Origin: Progne subis subis
Lineage: Eukaryota > Chordata > Aves > Passeriformes > Hirundinidae
DNA: 64,000 nucleotides
Direction: 5' to 3'
Assembly: GCA_022316685.1 (NCBI GenBank)
Contig: JAKJHU010000054.1
Coordinates: 2,392,501 to 2,456,500 of the forward strand
The stretch's first letter is position 1; the number at the start of each line of letters is the position of its first letter. Position numbers and translations under genes: made by a program. Under the pieces are notes generated by a model. The model was not told the origin of the DNA. It made no database searches and worked only from the letters and a program-made list of their open reading frames with translations. Shown here one piece after another: positions 35,759 to 47,579 of the stretch.

Positions 35759-35895
35759 CGCCCCTCACCGGCCGGTGCCGTCCCGGGGCTCCGTCCGCTC
35801 CCGGCCCGGCGGAACCGCGCTCCACGCGCTCCCCGGCGCACTGATGACGTCACCGCGCGACGCTGCGCGGTGCATCCTGGGAGTTGTAGTCCCGA
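35759..35895. promoter_or_regulatory. DHX33 CpG promoter with CRE and ZNF143 elements
   Basis: CpG-rich; contains a perfect palindromic CRE TGACGTCA (35845-35852) and, antisense, a ZNF143/Staf element (GCATCCTGGGAGTTGTAGT, 35872-35890). No TATA box. Confidence 0.75.
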
Positions 35896-36006
35896 CGCCG
35901 CCGCCATTTGCAGCGCTCCCGGCTCCGGGCACTTCTCGGGGCCGGGGACCGTCGGAAAAATCACGGACCCCAAAGGGCAGCCAAGGAGGGCAGAGAACCG
36001 GCTGCA
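35896..36006 (+). ncRNA. Possible first exon of a DHX33 divergent transcript
   Basis: GC-rich sequence beyond the DHX33 promoter ends in CGGCTGCAG followed by GTAGGA at 36007, a plausible splice donor pointing away from DHX33. A divergent lncRNA is annotated at this place in human. No ORF is conserved. Speculative. Confidence 0.25.
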
Positions 36007-37642
36007 GGTAGGATCGGGACATGTTCCCATTCAGCTACGGAGGGGTTCTCAAACACTGAACCAAAAAATCCCCACAAAAATAAGGTTTTGATCTAATTCC
36101 TGCCTCATAACCTCCTCTGAAGCAACTTTGTCCAAAACACTTTCATTCCTGCTCTCTAGGAGCAGTAAAAGTCTGTTCTAGAAACAACCAAAGCTGCCCC
36201 CAAAAAATAGACCAAAAAACCTGTAAAGCCTGCCACAGCTCCCGTAAGTTTTTAAAACCTTTAACAGATAAAAATGTAGATACGAATTACCTCACAGATT
36301 TTATCAGAATCTAACACACTGCTCATGGACAAAGCATTTTCCCTGAGATCCCAAAGATTTCTCTCCTGGACTATAAATTAAAACAATTAAAACCTGTAGC
36401 CAGTTTATAAAAACAAAATCTGAGACTAAATGAGATATAATCACATCATGGGAAAGGCCATCCTCTAAAATGTAAAATGAAGATGCAGCTTTAACTCCTT
36501 TTGTCTCCTATGATATAATCAATAAAACTGTACCAAATACTTTCTATGGCAATTTAAGAATAACTGACAAGATGACCTGAATTGAGGTCCAAATTCCTCT
36601 GTGGCTCCCCAGAGATATTTATAATCAACGTAGCTTCAGCTAAATCCCATGAAGTCTCACTGACCTGTGTTGGACACAACAGTCCCACCACAAATTTCAT
36701 CCACAGACCACAGATTTCACATCCTGAGCAGACAATGCTGTGCTCTGACACTTGTGGGAAAAGCTTCAGTTATCTGTCTCTTCAAGGACTTGCTTTTTCC
36801 AGCCCCTGCTTTTCCACCTCCTGCCTCAAGAATAACAGCATTATACAGAGGATTAACCAAAAAGAATCCACAAGACATTTTATTCAACTCATCATCATCT
36901 GAGTCCTGACTCCAGACAAGTTTCCTTCTCTGGTGCTGCAGGTCATTCAATAACAGCAGAGGGCACATGGGGGTGGATTTTGCAGGCACACCTATTTAAC
37001 CACCAGTCTGAAAACAGGGCACCTGAACACGGAGGAGAAAAAAAAACAAAATATAGCCTTGGCCTGCAGAACATTCCAAAAACCCAACTGGCAGAGTGAA
37101 GAGCTGCATTATGCTGCATGTTGTGTTCCCTGCAATTCAAAGATGACTGGAGACAGCAGCACCTCAGATTAAAAAACCTTTTGCCATCGAAATAGTGACT
37201 TAGCCTTTCAATCATCTTGTAGATGTTTTATCCAAGAATAAAAAAAAAAAAAAAAAAAAGAGTTAAAACCCAAAAAGTTGGGTTTGTCCCCTGTAAAGTT
37301 TCCCATAGAGTTTCACGTATCAAATAACTTGAAAAAATGCTTTAGAAATCACTTTTAACAAGTACTTGTGTGGCCTTGTTAACTGCAGTTACCAGGAAAC
37401 AGTTTCCAGTTTTAAATTTTTGGCTCCACTGGATTTAGATTATGTCCAACACAACGAATTCCCCGATTGGGAAAGGTGCTGGGAGTGCCTTGGGTGAGGC
37501 TGCCATTTCATAAAGTGCTTGTATTCCAAACCATAGAGCTGTCAGAGAGTCCTCTCTGCGCTGGGAAAGGAGAGTCCTCAGGCGGGACTGGACCCAGGCC
37601 AGTCTCTCCCAGGGGGTGGCTGGCTTTTGGCACAGGCCCTGA
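36007..37642. other. DHX33/DERL2 intergenic and DERL2 3'UTR
   Basis: AT-rich sequence with no gene recognised. A TTTATT at 36879-36884 could be the DERL2 poly(A) signal on the minus strand, which would make a ~760-base 3'UTR. A 20-base poly-A run sits at 37239-37259. Confidence 0.4.
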
Positions 37643-40600
37643 TTATCCCCCGAGGCGCTGCCCCTCTCCCCACGCAAAGCCCCCCGGCCGCTCCTCTGGC
37701 AAGGGGTTGTAATTCGGGTCATCCTCCGGCGTGTCAAATATTGCTTTCCTGGAAAACACAAAGGATGGTTATCCCTTAAAACACAGTAAGGTCAGGACAG
37801 ATCAAATGCTGCACATGGAACAGTGTCCTCCCTCAAGAACAGCTTGCCCAGGCAGAGGGATTTATGCTGTCCATAGGAGATCCTAAATCAAGACTGATGA
37901 GTTTAATCATCTGCTATTTATGATATAAATATTCTATGCCAGGCATCTTCAGGATAGTCTATGATTCTGTGAAAAACAACCATCAGAGGTGTTCTGGGAG
38001 AGCACCACAGGGGAATAGAGCATCCACACAAGAGGGAATTGAGTGGGAGCACCACTACTCAATACTATAAACACTGAAGGATTTTCTTCCCCAAAATTGT
38101 GATGTGAGGATGATTTACAGAAGAAAAAAAAACATTATATATCTTATATGTAATACCACAGCCACTGTTGCAGGGGACACAGCTTCGGTGTCACCAAAAA
38201 AAGCTGTCAGCAAAGCCTGACAAGTGCTATCAGAGAAAGCAAAGGTAAAAGCCCTTAGCTCTTCTCCCAATCAAGTTGGTTCCCACTTAAACAAATGTCA
38301 ACTCCTTGTTTGGCATCATGAGTTCAATAAAAAGCAAGAACAGACATGCTCCCAGTTCTGTCTCTGCCCAATCCACCAGAAGCTGATGTGACTGAATTGC
38401 AAATAGTTTTCCAGAGAAGCACTTTTTCCATGTCTCTTCCAAAGCAGACACCAATACTCACAGGACAGACGGTGTTCTCAGGAGCCTCCCACCACCAGGC
38501 TGATTGGGAAAGACATCCTCTAAGAAAAAATATATATGCCCAACAGCAATGCCTGGTATAGAAACAAAAGCCAAAAAGTGATTTTTTCAATAGTCCTCCT
38601 TTACAACTCTCAAATGCTTTACACTAGAGTTTTCAAAAAACAACACGTTGGTTCTTTCATAGAAAACACGACGATACAGAAATACAAAACCTAAGGAAGA
38701 AAGCTAACAGCAGATGAAAAACTTACACTACAAGACATTAATATTGGGAAAACGTTGTGTCATTATTAAAAATACTGATCGTTTGGCTCTATTAGAGTTG
38801 ATAAAATAGTAATATAAACTATTTTATTTGAGTAGACTGATGCTATGGTCAGATGCATCAGGGCTGATTCGAAGCAATAAAAAGCCAAATCATCAGAAGC
38901 TCTTTCTATCCTTATCACATCACAAAATGTGCTACAATGGTTAGAAACCAGAAAAGCCTGGTATAAATATATCAGAAGAACTAACACCAAGCATTAGGGC
39001 ATTTATCCCTTGGATTTGTCCCCATTTTTTGTTTCATGAGGAGGAACAGATCCTTGTGATTGTTGCCATTGCTCACCCAGGAGATCCACAATGATGGAGT
39101 TCCCCAAAAGCAGTGAAAAGCCCATCAATACCCAGGGTAGAAATGGGGCTTGGAAGATGAGGAGACCGAAGAAGTTCATGCGGACGTAGGGATTCCTGCG
39201 GCTCCAGACATACACCAGCATGATGGTGAATGCCTGGCCCAGGAACACCAAGTTCACAAACAGCCCAAAAAGCTGGCATGGCTCGTTAAGGAAATACTTG
39301 TGAGGTTAGGAATCTCACAGCTTAATTTGTAATCCCATGTTTTCCACACAGCTGGTAACTCTGCTTTCCCAGGTGGATGTACATCGAACTACTATCCAGC
39401 AAATCCAACAGCTGCAGCACGATTCAGGGTACCTGCAGCATGAATAATCTCATTAAAGCATAATTTAATTCTTCATAGACAACCTGAGCATGATCAATCT
39501 GAACAGTCCCCTCATAACCTCATTTCCACGATCAAGCAGACAAAAACCCTGAAAACCCAGCAACAATCCCAAAATATTCAAAACCACCCTAACAAATATC
39601 GGTACTCCTTGTGCAACAAACTATATTAAGGTAACAGTAACAACACTGTTTCCCATCTCATTCACACATCTTTAGCTTTACTAAAGGAGCTTGGAATTAA
39701 AACAGAAAGGATACAGTCATTAAAAGTCCTCCAAAAAGGAACATAAATACAAAATCTGCTGTCCGACCCCGGAAAGAGCCTTCCTCAAGCATGCGGCAGT
39801 ACCGGTATCTGAGACCACAGGTCAGGAAAATTCCATTGCAAAGGAGTTTAGAGACAGATCCGAGCAGAAAATGATTCAATTCTACATCAGCTTAAAAGCG
39901 TTTTATCAATTTACTGTGTCACTTGGCTCTTTCTGGATACTTCAGCGGAGAGGGTGACCCAGGAGACAAAAAAGTCACCTGGAATTTTCTCCTGCACCAT
40001 GTCAGCACCAACCTGAAGGATCAGGCTTGTACAAATTCTTATCAACAAAAAAGAAACTGGCAAAATTCTTGACCACTTAAGAAGGAGACCCCCTTGAAGC
40101 CCACTCATGACACCAGTGAAGTTGGCGTTGCTGAATTCCCAGGAACTCAACCTTTTCTGTGTGCAGGTACAGCAACACTCCCGCACTCTGGCGCTCTGCT
40201 TGCCAAGGGAACCAGCGCAACTTGGTGAAGGATACAAAAAGATCATGTTAAATAAAAAATTAAAGCCAACTGGTCCAAAGAACAAGTAGTTTGTGATTAA
40301 CCTCCATATCTGGAAATAAGACAAATACAAGGACTTTAAACATGACAGCTTATTTTTATTTTCTAAACAGATAAGCAAGTAACAATGAAGCCAAAATCTC
40401 TTTTACAGAAAATGAAACTAAGACCTATTTTAAGGTACAGTGGTCTGCACTCTGGCTACAGTAGCTTTTAAAAAGTGTATTTCTAATACAAAAAGTACAC
40501 TGTTTTGAGAAGACAAGCTCTTGAAAAACTCTACACCACAGTTTAAAACCTCCCGTGCTTCAAAACACTTACTTGAAAGTGCTTAAATATTAACTCAGGG

Positions 40601-41117
40601 TTGAAATACAGCTGGAAGGGTGTGATAAGTTCTAATTGCTGAAAAAGAAGAGAACATTTTGAAAGGATCAGTGCAAGGGAAAAGGAAAAAAAAAAAACAA
40701 AAAAGGGGAAAAAAAAAAATAAAAAATACACGCCCCAAACAGCAACCCGTTCCTGTGCCAAAAAGAGCCCAGCAAGTCCACAATCAGCACCGTGAGTTTT
40801 CTGGCAAGTGGGGGCCTCAACACAACAACTCTCTGGCGCTGTTATTATTTATTAGTGCTTTGCACGGGGCCTGTTTCGGGAATCCCCTCGCTCAGGGGGC
40901 CCTCGGGGCTCCAGACCCGGCTCTGAGCGGGGGCGGTGCCTTAGGGCTCCCCTTCCATGGCTACCCCGCGCCCACCCCGCTCCCAATTCCCGCCACGACC
41001 TCCCTCCCGCGGCCGCGCACTGACCACGGCGGCGGTGGTGAGGACGCAGGCGGTGGTGTAGGCCCGGGTCACGGGCGGCACCTGCAGGTACTCCTGCCGG
41101 AACGTCTGGTACGCCAT
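37643..41117 (-). CDS. DERL2: Derlin-2 (DERL2), ER-associated degradation rhomboid pseudoprotease, 7 exons
   Basis: Derlin-2 is a multipass ER membrane protein that helps move misfolded lumenal glycoproteins to the cytosol with p97/VCP. Exons (minus order): 41025-41117, 40573-40638, 40236-40309, 39715-39808, 39077-39272, 38462-38552 and 37643-37748. They sum to 720 nt, giving 239 residues, the same length as human. Visible features: [17 protein letters not shown]-terminus, [17 protein letters not shown] (the derlin WR motif and loop), hydrophobic segments [51 protein letters not shown], and a C-terminal SHP box for p97 binding in [11 protein letters not shown]. It lacks a rhomboid catalytic pair, as expected. 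Introns 3 and 4 have U12-type splice signals. Shares a promoter with MIS12. Confidence 0.97.
39273..39714 (-). other. U12-type intron 4 of DERL2
   Basis: Donor GTATCCTTTC (from 39714) and a perfect U12 branch site TTCCTTAAC (39285-39293 on the minus strand) ~14 bases before the acceptor AG. No polypyrimidine tract. Confidence 0.88.
39809..40235 (-). other. U12-type intron 3 of DERL2
   Basis: On the minus strand the donor is GTATCCTT (40228-40235) and a TTTTCCTGACC branch-like element (39820-39830) lies ~14 bases before the AG. Both fit the minor-spliceosome consensus and there is no long polypyrimidine tract. Confidence 0.8.
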
Positions 41118-41604
41118 CTTGGCGGCTCCGCCCCGCCCCGCCCCGCCCCTCCCGGCCCGCCTCCGCGCCTTCCTGACGCTCCGCGCTCCCATTGGCTGAG
41201 CCGCGGCACCCTCCCCCCGTTCTGCTCTCTCATTGGCCGAACGACCAGCTCGTCGCCGCCGCTCAGCCCTCCCATTGGTGGCGCTGCACTGCCCGCCCAC
41301 CACCCCGCGCTGTCATTGGCCGAGTGGCCAGCGCGCGTCCGCGTTCTCCCCGGAGCGCTCGGTGATTGGGCGGTGAGCGTGCCCTGGCGGGCGCTGATTG
41401 GCCGCGAGCGGGCGTGCCCTGAGGCGGCGCTCTAGCGAGGCGGGAAAGCGACTGCGGCGCCTCCGGCTCTCGGAACAGCCCTCGGGCAGCGGCCTCGGGC
41501 TCAGCCCGCGAACGCAAGCGGGACCAGCGGCCCCGCAGCCTCGGGTAAAGCCCTGCGAGACCCACCTTCCCCTCGCGGCGCCGCCGCCCCGGCCCCCCGC
41601 CGCC
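41118..41604. promoter_or_regulatory. DERL2/MIS12 bidirectional promoter with six CCAAT boxes
   Basis: CpG island between divergent starts. Six ATTGG (inverted CCAAT) elements begin at 41191, 41232, 41274, 41315, 41365 and 41397, spaced 41, 42, 41, 50 and 32 bases, all in one orientation. There is no TATA box; GC boxes lie near the DERL2 side. Confidence 0.85.
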
Positions 41605-42237
41605 ATGTCGGTGGATCCCATGGCCTACGAGACGCAGTTCTTCGGGTTCACGCCCCAGACGTGCATGCTGCGCGTCTACATCGCCTTCCAGGACTACCTC
41701 TTCGAAATGATGCTGGTGGTGGAGGGCGTGATGCTGAAGAAGCTGGACGGCATTCCCGGCTGCAAAGTCAGCCCTTCCCAGATCCGGAAATGCACCGAGA
41801 AATTCCTGCTCTTCATGAAGGAGCACTTCGATAGACTCTTCGCTAAAATGGAAGAAGTGCTGCTGCAGCTGGTGCTGAACATCCCGAAGAACGTGCTGCT
41901 GCCCGAGGACAGGGTGCATGAGCAGTATCCCTACAGCAAGGAGGAATTCCAGGCGCTGCAGGACGAGCTGCAGCAGCTGCAGCAGCAGTGCAGGGCAGAG
42001 GCGGCTGCAGAGCAGGCACTGCGAGCAGAGCTGGAGGAGCAGAAGGTTGTCAAGGCCGAGCTAGAGAAGATTTTGCAGTGCTTTGATGGGCTTGAGAGCA
42101 TCTGCAGGGAGCATGGGGCTGGCAACTTCAAGGAAAGTTTTGCCCTCCTGACACAGAACTCTAAGAAACTGCAGGATGTGCTGAAAGAAGTTGAAAAGAA
42201 GAGCCAAAAAATGAAGCAGCATGATCAGTTAATGTGA
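41605..42237 (+). CDS. MIS12: MIS12 kinetochore complex component
   Basis: MIS12 is the core subunit of the four-protein MIS12 complex linking centromeric chromatin (CENP-C) to the NDC80 and KNL1 outer kinetochore. A single uninterrupted coding exon of 211 codons (210 residues; human 205). The start is the ATG in GCCGCCATGTCG, a strong Kozak context, beginning [20 protein letters not shown], the conserved MIS12 head. [15 protein letters not shown] follows, then a Gln/Glu-rich coiled coil ([20 protein letters not shown]) and [19 protein letters not shown]. The open frame extends upstream of this ATG only because the CpG island lacks stops. Shares its promoter with DERL2. Confidence 0.97.
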   Translation: MSVDPMAYETQFFGFTPQTCMLRVYIAFQDYLFEMMLVVEGVMLKKLDGIPGCKVSPSQIRKCTEKFLLFMKEHFDRLFAKMEEVLLQLVLNIPKNVLLPEDRVHEQYPYSKEEFQALQDELQQLQQQCRAEAAAEQALRAELEEQKVVKAELEKILQCFDGLESICREHGAGNFKESFALLTQNSKKLQDVLKEVEKKSQKMKQHDQLM

Positions 42238-43200
42238 TGGAAATTATGAAAAGGCAACAGATGTCATACAGAGAGAGCTTACTTAAAATTACGGGGGCTT
42301 ATCTTTCCCTTACTCTGCTCATCCTGCCAGGATTTGGTCTAAAAGCTGTTGAATTGTGACAGTTTGCACCTCCCTAAGGCAGGAAGGGGAGAGAAGCCTG
42401 CAAAATGTAACTCAGATTGTTAACTTCATAAGTTTTGGGTTGCGTAGCTGGGATTTGATAACACTGAATGTTACCTGTGAACACAGTGTAGCACTTGCCC
42501 ATTTTAAGGATTATAAAAACAAAGCCTCGTTTAGACTTGTAGGAATGTGTAGGTAGTTTCCAGCCTGAGGCCGGTGCAGGGCTTCAGTGAGGACTTGGGG
42601 ACATTGCCAGTTCCCAAGGAGCTGCCTGGCCATGGCCACAGTGCCTTTCACTGTGTTTGGAAAGCCAGCAAGGAGGAAGTGCAGGGAGAAGGATGCTGTT
42701 GATGAGGTTCTGATGAGATCTGCTGGCTTCAAACCAAATTTCAGCCCAGTTTATGGAATCTCAGGGTTCCTCACCACTTGTGTTTCTCTTAGCACAGAGC
42801 TACTGCTCCACAGAGCAGAAGCCACTGGAGGAAATGAGTAATTTCATCCCTTTGTCCTACTTCACCTTATGTTGCTTTATATATATATTTGTTTGGGTGT
42901 TGTTGTTGTTCAATGTCCCTTTTCTACTAAAGAACAAAGTTCCTTTTATTAATGTTTAATCAGTTTTTCCTGTGAAAATGTTACGAATACTGATAAGCTC
43001 TTAATTAAACTTATCCTCTCTGTACTTCATTCAAAATCCCTGACACTCTGTGCATCTTTCCACAGTAGTTTTCTAATCTCCTGTTTAGTCCTATCATTAA
43101 ATATCAATATTAATTTCTACTTTACTAGCATAGAGGTTTAAAAGTCCTTAACCCTGTGAATCACTTAGAGGTGACTGCAATAAAAAAGTATTGAAAACAC
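42238..43200 (+). other. MIS12 3'UTR
   Basis: AT-rich non-coding sequence after the MIS12 stop. A poly(A) signal AATAAA is at 43179-43184; an earlier ATTAAA occurs near 43005. No repeat recognised. Confidence 0.55.
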
Positions 43201-43936
43201 AAAACAGTCTGGAATTTTTTCTTCTCTGAATTGAGAAGATGTGAAAAGCGTCACTTGGCAGCAGAGGGCACCAGCAGCCCAGACCAGGGCTTGGCTCCAC
43301 AGGTGCTTGGTCTGTTTTTCCAACTCAGTGTAACTTCCTTGGACACCAAGAATTACTGTGTTTCCTCAGGTGAATCAGTTGTTTCATCCTCAGTAAACAG
43401 GAAAACACTTTGCCTGGATGTTCTGTGCCTGGAGTGACCACACACAGATTGGCAGAAAGCTGGACCCTGCCTAGTTTATACACCCCGACGCTGTATTTTC
43501 CTTCAAAAAGGAATTATTTTCACATCTTTCTCCTCTCCCAGCCAGAGAGAGACAATTTCACTGCGAGGCCAGGGTTCTCTGCAGCATATCCCAGCTAGAG
43601 GGGTGGGTGAGGGGAATGCTGGGCACGATGGTTGTACTGGGCTGTGCCTGACCCCTGGCATTTTGATGTCCTGCTGTGTCACCAACCAGGGAAATATGTC
43701 CACAACTAAATTCTGAGATTGACCATCCCACCCTCCTGATGTGGATTTAACCCATGCCAGCCTCGGCCCCTCCTGCGATGATCACCCCTTCTCCCTTCCT
43801 GCTCCCAGAAATGCCATCCTCCCACATACACTCCCGGCAGTGCAGTCACTATAATTAAATATTTTACAATAAATTATATCCTGATGCTCCAGAGAGCGGT
43901 GCAGGAGCAGTGCCCTCAGGCAGGGAGCTGTGGCAG

Positions 43937-44060
43937 CTCCCAGAATTATGGAATTCTTTGGGCTGGAAAAGCCATCTGAGCATCAAGTCCAGCAGTTCCC
44001 ACAGCGCTGCCATGGGCAGCCATGTCCTCAAGTGCCACATCCACAGCAGCTGGATCCAAC
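43937..44060 (-). repeat. CR1-like LINE fragment
   Basis: CCCAGAATTATGGAATTC, TTGGGCTGGAAAAGCCATCT and CATCAAGTCCAGC resemble the antisense CR1 3' end. Diverged and short. Confidence 0.6.
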
Positions 44061-46075
44061 TGATATTGGTGAGGCATTCCCAACTCCAAATCACGTCCAT
44101 GTGTTTGTGGGCTCTCTGGAGATTCAGACCCCCATGAGCAGTTTGATATACCCTGACTCCATCCCCAGTGGCCTCTCCATCCATCCTTGTCCTGCTCTCC
44201 CCAGGCTCCCATCACTCTCAGAGGCAGATCCAAAGTGACAATGGCCTTTGCACAGGTCCCATTGGTGACAAGGCAGGGAAAAGACCGGGGTAGCACCAGG
44301 CTGCTGCAGGAGCAGGACCTGGGACTGGCTTGGAAAGGAGGAGGAGAAGTTCCAGATGTATGATTTTAATGCTCATCTTCTCCCAGCACTTGCATGGAGC
44401 TGGAATATTCAGAGCCCCAGGCTGGGAGTGAGGTACTTCATAATACGCAATGTAAAAACTGTAACCAGCTGTTGGTAAAACGATTTCCAAGAGCCTTTTT
44501 CAGGAGAAAGAGCCTTGTTGTCAAGCACATGGTGCAATGAACACCACAGCAGCAGAGCTGAAGTCTGACGGGAACAAAGCCACCAGTTTTCCTACCAGGA
44601 TAATGCCTTCCTGGTCTGGGACATCCAGGAGCCCTGAGGATCCATGGGGCTGAGGATGTCCTGGCAGCCAGATACTCCATCAGCTAGAGAATGGCTTCAG
44701 GCCCCTGCACAGTTCCTGGGACTAACAGGCTCCCAGCAAAACTCATCCCTGGGAATAAAAGCATGCTCTGGCTGTGAGGAGGAGGATGTGCAGCCAGATT
44801 TGCAGACCCTGTACATAGAGAGAGGTCAGGTAAAGTGGGGAGGGCACTGTCTCTGTGTCCCAGGGATGCTGGTTTGCCCTGCAAACCCCCAGGGGTTCAG
44901 TTCCCTGTATAAGGAGAAAACAGAAAATTTAAACTAAGAAATTTTTGGCAGCATTCACAGGCAATTGGAGCACACGGTTCAGCCGTCCTTGACTTCGAGA
45001 CTGAGTAATGGTGTAATTAGCAGCCGTTAATAAACCCACACCTGGCAAAATGCCAGGGGAGAGGAGGGGGGTTACCATATGCCTCCTCATTAAAAGCATT
45101 AATTACAGGCAGGAAATGCTGGTGGCAGCCTCAAGCTTTAATTTCTTCACCTCTAGGTGGTGATGGGTCAGCTCCTGCCTTTGCTGTCCCATGGTGGCTC
45201 AGGGCTCCTATCCCTCTCCACAACCCACAGCAAGGCTGAAGGGACCAACACGGCAGGGAAAAAGATACTTTTTCATTCTAATAATGAAAAAAAACCGCTA
45301 TCGTGGCAAAAAAATTTCTTCCACGGGGATTTTTTTGCTGGCACAAACTGAGCAAGAGCATCCGCCACCATTAAAACAACCCTGTGGAAACTCCAAATAA
45401 AAAATAATAGAGATGGACAAAAGAGAGCCAGGCACTGTGAGTTATTCCAGCTGGTGAGTGCAGCAGCTCTTCCCTAATGTGTTTGCACATCACACACCAT
45501 AAAACGGGATGGGACTGAACATTCCAAGTCCTCACTGGGATTTCCTGAGAGCTGCCCCAGTGCTGCCTCCCCTGCACCCCAGCCCTAGCAATAAAATAAA
45601 TGGGGCATGGAAAATGGGCATTCAGCTCCCATTAGTGGCAAAACATTGATTTACTCAAGCAAAGAAACTTGGTCAGGGCTTGGCTGCTGATGGCTCCTGG
45701 CTGTGTTTGCTGGACATCCCTGGAAATTGCTTTAGAAAAGAACATGGTAAATGACTTTTTCCTACTCAAGGAGGAGAAAATAGAAAACCTGGAAATGTCT
45801 GGCAACAAAGGAATCACTTTCACATATGAGATTTTTTTTTTTTCCCTAATTAAACCATAGGAGAGAGGGAATTTGATTAAAAAGGTTCTGCTAGAGGGAG
45901 GCCTTGGAGACAGCTGTGATTGTTGTGGAGCAGCACGGACAACAATAAAGGGTTGAAGTTTGCGATTTTCCTTTGCTGGGGACTGGAAAAACTATGTCCT
46001 CACACAGCTCTGCATGGCTTTGGCTGCTTCCCTGGCTGTTCATCCTGCCCTGTATCCATCTCACCCCTGCTGCAG

Positions 46076-46122
46076 TTGGGTTCGGATTGGAAGGGATCTT
46101 AAAGATCATCTATTCCCTGCTA
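46076..46122 (-). repeat. Short CR1 fragment
   Basis: A ~45-base piece with GGATTGGAAGGGATCTTAAA and GATCATCTATTCC matching the antisense CR1 3' end. Confidence 0.6.
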
Positions 46123-46192
46123 TGAGCAGAGACACTTTTTACTAGACTAGGCTGTGCCAAAATCATTGTAGGAATTTAATTTCAGCTTGAAG

Positions 46193-46216
46193 AGGAATAA
46201 ATAAATAAATAAATAA
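46193..46216 (+). repeat. (AAAT)n microsatellite
   Basis: About six tandem copies of the tetranucleotide AAAT/ATAA. Confidence 0.9.
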
Positions 46217-47166
46217 GCCAAACAAACAAACTAGAAAAATAACATCAAGACAAGATGGAGCCTTTGGAGGTCAATCCACTGGATGGATCCTGCCAGGTGG
46301 TGATGCTCCAAAACTGAACGCTTTGAATCTAATGGCTCCACAGCTTTGACCCCTCTACTTGGTGTTTTTGTAGATCTGATTAATTTTGTCCCCTGCCCAC
46401 ACCCCCTTCCTGGGCAACCATGCCTCCCAGTGCTGTGCTACTGGGGATTCCATTAACACTGATTTCCTTACAGAAAGGAAATTGTCCTGCTGCTTTGTCT
46501 GCTTATCCTTCCTAGGCTCTTATTACTCCCACTTACACAATTCAGAATATTATTCCCTCCTGTCACCTTAATTTCTAATAATTAGTATTTGGTATAACAC
46601 TACAGCAGACAGCAGGTCTTAATGAATATTATAATAAGCACTAAATTATAATTTACTGCTCTAGAAATCCATTTTGATACATAGCTCGCTTACAAGAAAA
46701 TTAGGGGTAGCAGCTTTCAAGCCATTTACTTGGATGGATCCACCCCCAAATTGAGTCCCCAGCAAGATCCTAAATGAGCATGAGCTCCAAGGGCATTTAC
46801 TGGCCTGGGACACGTCACTGACCATGTCAGCCCTGGATGTGCCATAGTGACAGTGACATGACTTCACCAGGACACTGCATTCCCAGAGAACCAGCAATTA
46901 TCTGCTCTCAGTATTTTATTTACTCCCTGACAAAATGCTGGGGTATGAATACATCTGGAGTGGGCAACAGCATTAATCCAGGAAGAGTGCTTGTGCAGTA
47001 AGGAATCCTTGATGTCCCCATTTCCAACCTCAGCCTCTGCCAGTCCCTCTTTTGGAGCTGTTTTCCTTCCTTTTGTGGTGGTGGTTGCCAGGAATTTATT
47101 TATCCATCAATTAACAGGTAGGTTTGGCATAGGCAGCTATTGGGCCCCATTGTGTGTTTGAGCAGA

Positions 47167-47375
47167 ACACAGAGTCCCAGAATGGTTTGGGTTGGCAGGA
47201 ATTTTAAGCTCATCCAGTCCCACCCTCTGCCATGGGCAGGGACACCTTCCACAACCCCAGGGTGCTCCAAGCCCCATCCAACTCGGCCTTGGATACTGCC
47301 AAGGATGGGACAGCCACAGCTGCTCTGGGACACTGCTGCCAGGGCCACACCACCCTCACAAGGAAGAGATCATAT
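47167..47375 (-). repeat. CR1 LINE fragment
   Basis: CCCAGAATGGTTTGGGTTGG, TGCCATGGGCAGGGACACCT, GGTGCTCCAAGCCCCATCCA and CCACCCTCACAAGGAAG: a clear antisense CR1 3' end. Confidence 0.92.
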
Positions 47376-47579
47376 CCAAAGCATGGTATAATACAGAAGC
47401 AATGAAGGAGAATTTCTTTAGGGTTTTTATGGAGAAATATGAGAAAAGTCTGGTAAAGAATCATGGGGGTCAGAGTAATTTTCACTGCACATGCCAGGCA
47501 TGTATGGATGAAATAATTCTATTGCACATCCTGGCCAAAATAAAGAGATGCCTGCTTCTCTGACACTTAAAAGATGTTG

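Larger units (their letters stand above)
43201..47166. other. Gene-poor spacer between MIS12 and the kinase array
   Basis: No gene is recognised. It contains two CR1 fragments (listed separately), a short tetranucleotide repeat and AT-rich blocks with several TAATTA cores (about 45010-45140 and 46570-46680). Confidence 0.5.

Noticed and set aside
41398..41604. Upstream extension of the MIS12 open frame
   Set aside because: The extra N-terminal residues are Arg/Pro/Ala-rich translation of the CpG island; the family start MSVDPMAYE with strong Kozak context is at 41605.
46193..46216. CRISPR-like or other prokaryotic array
   Set aside because: Only a simple tetranucleotide microsatellite; the window is vertebrate genomic DNA.
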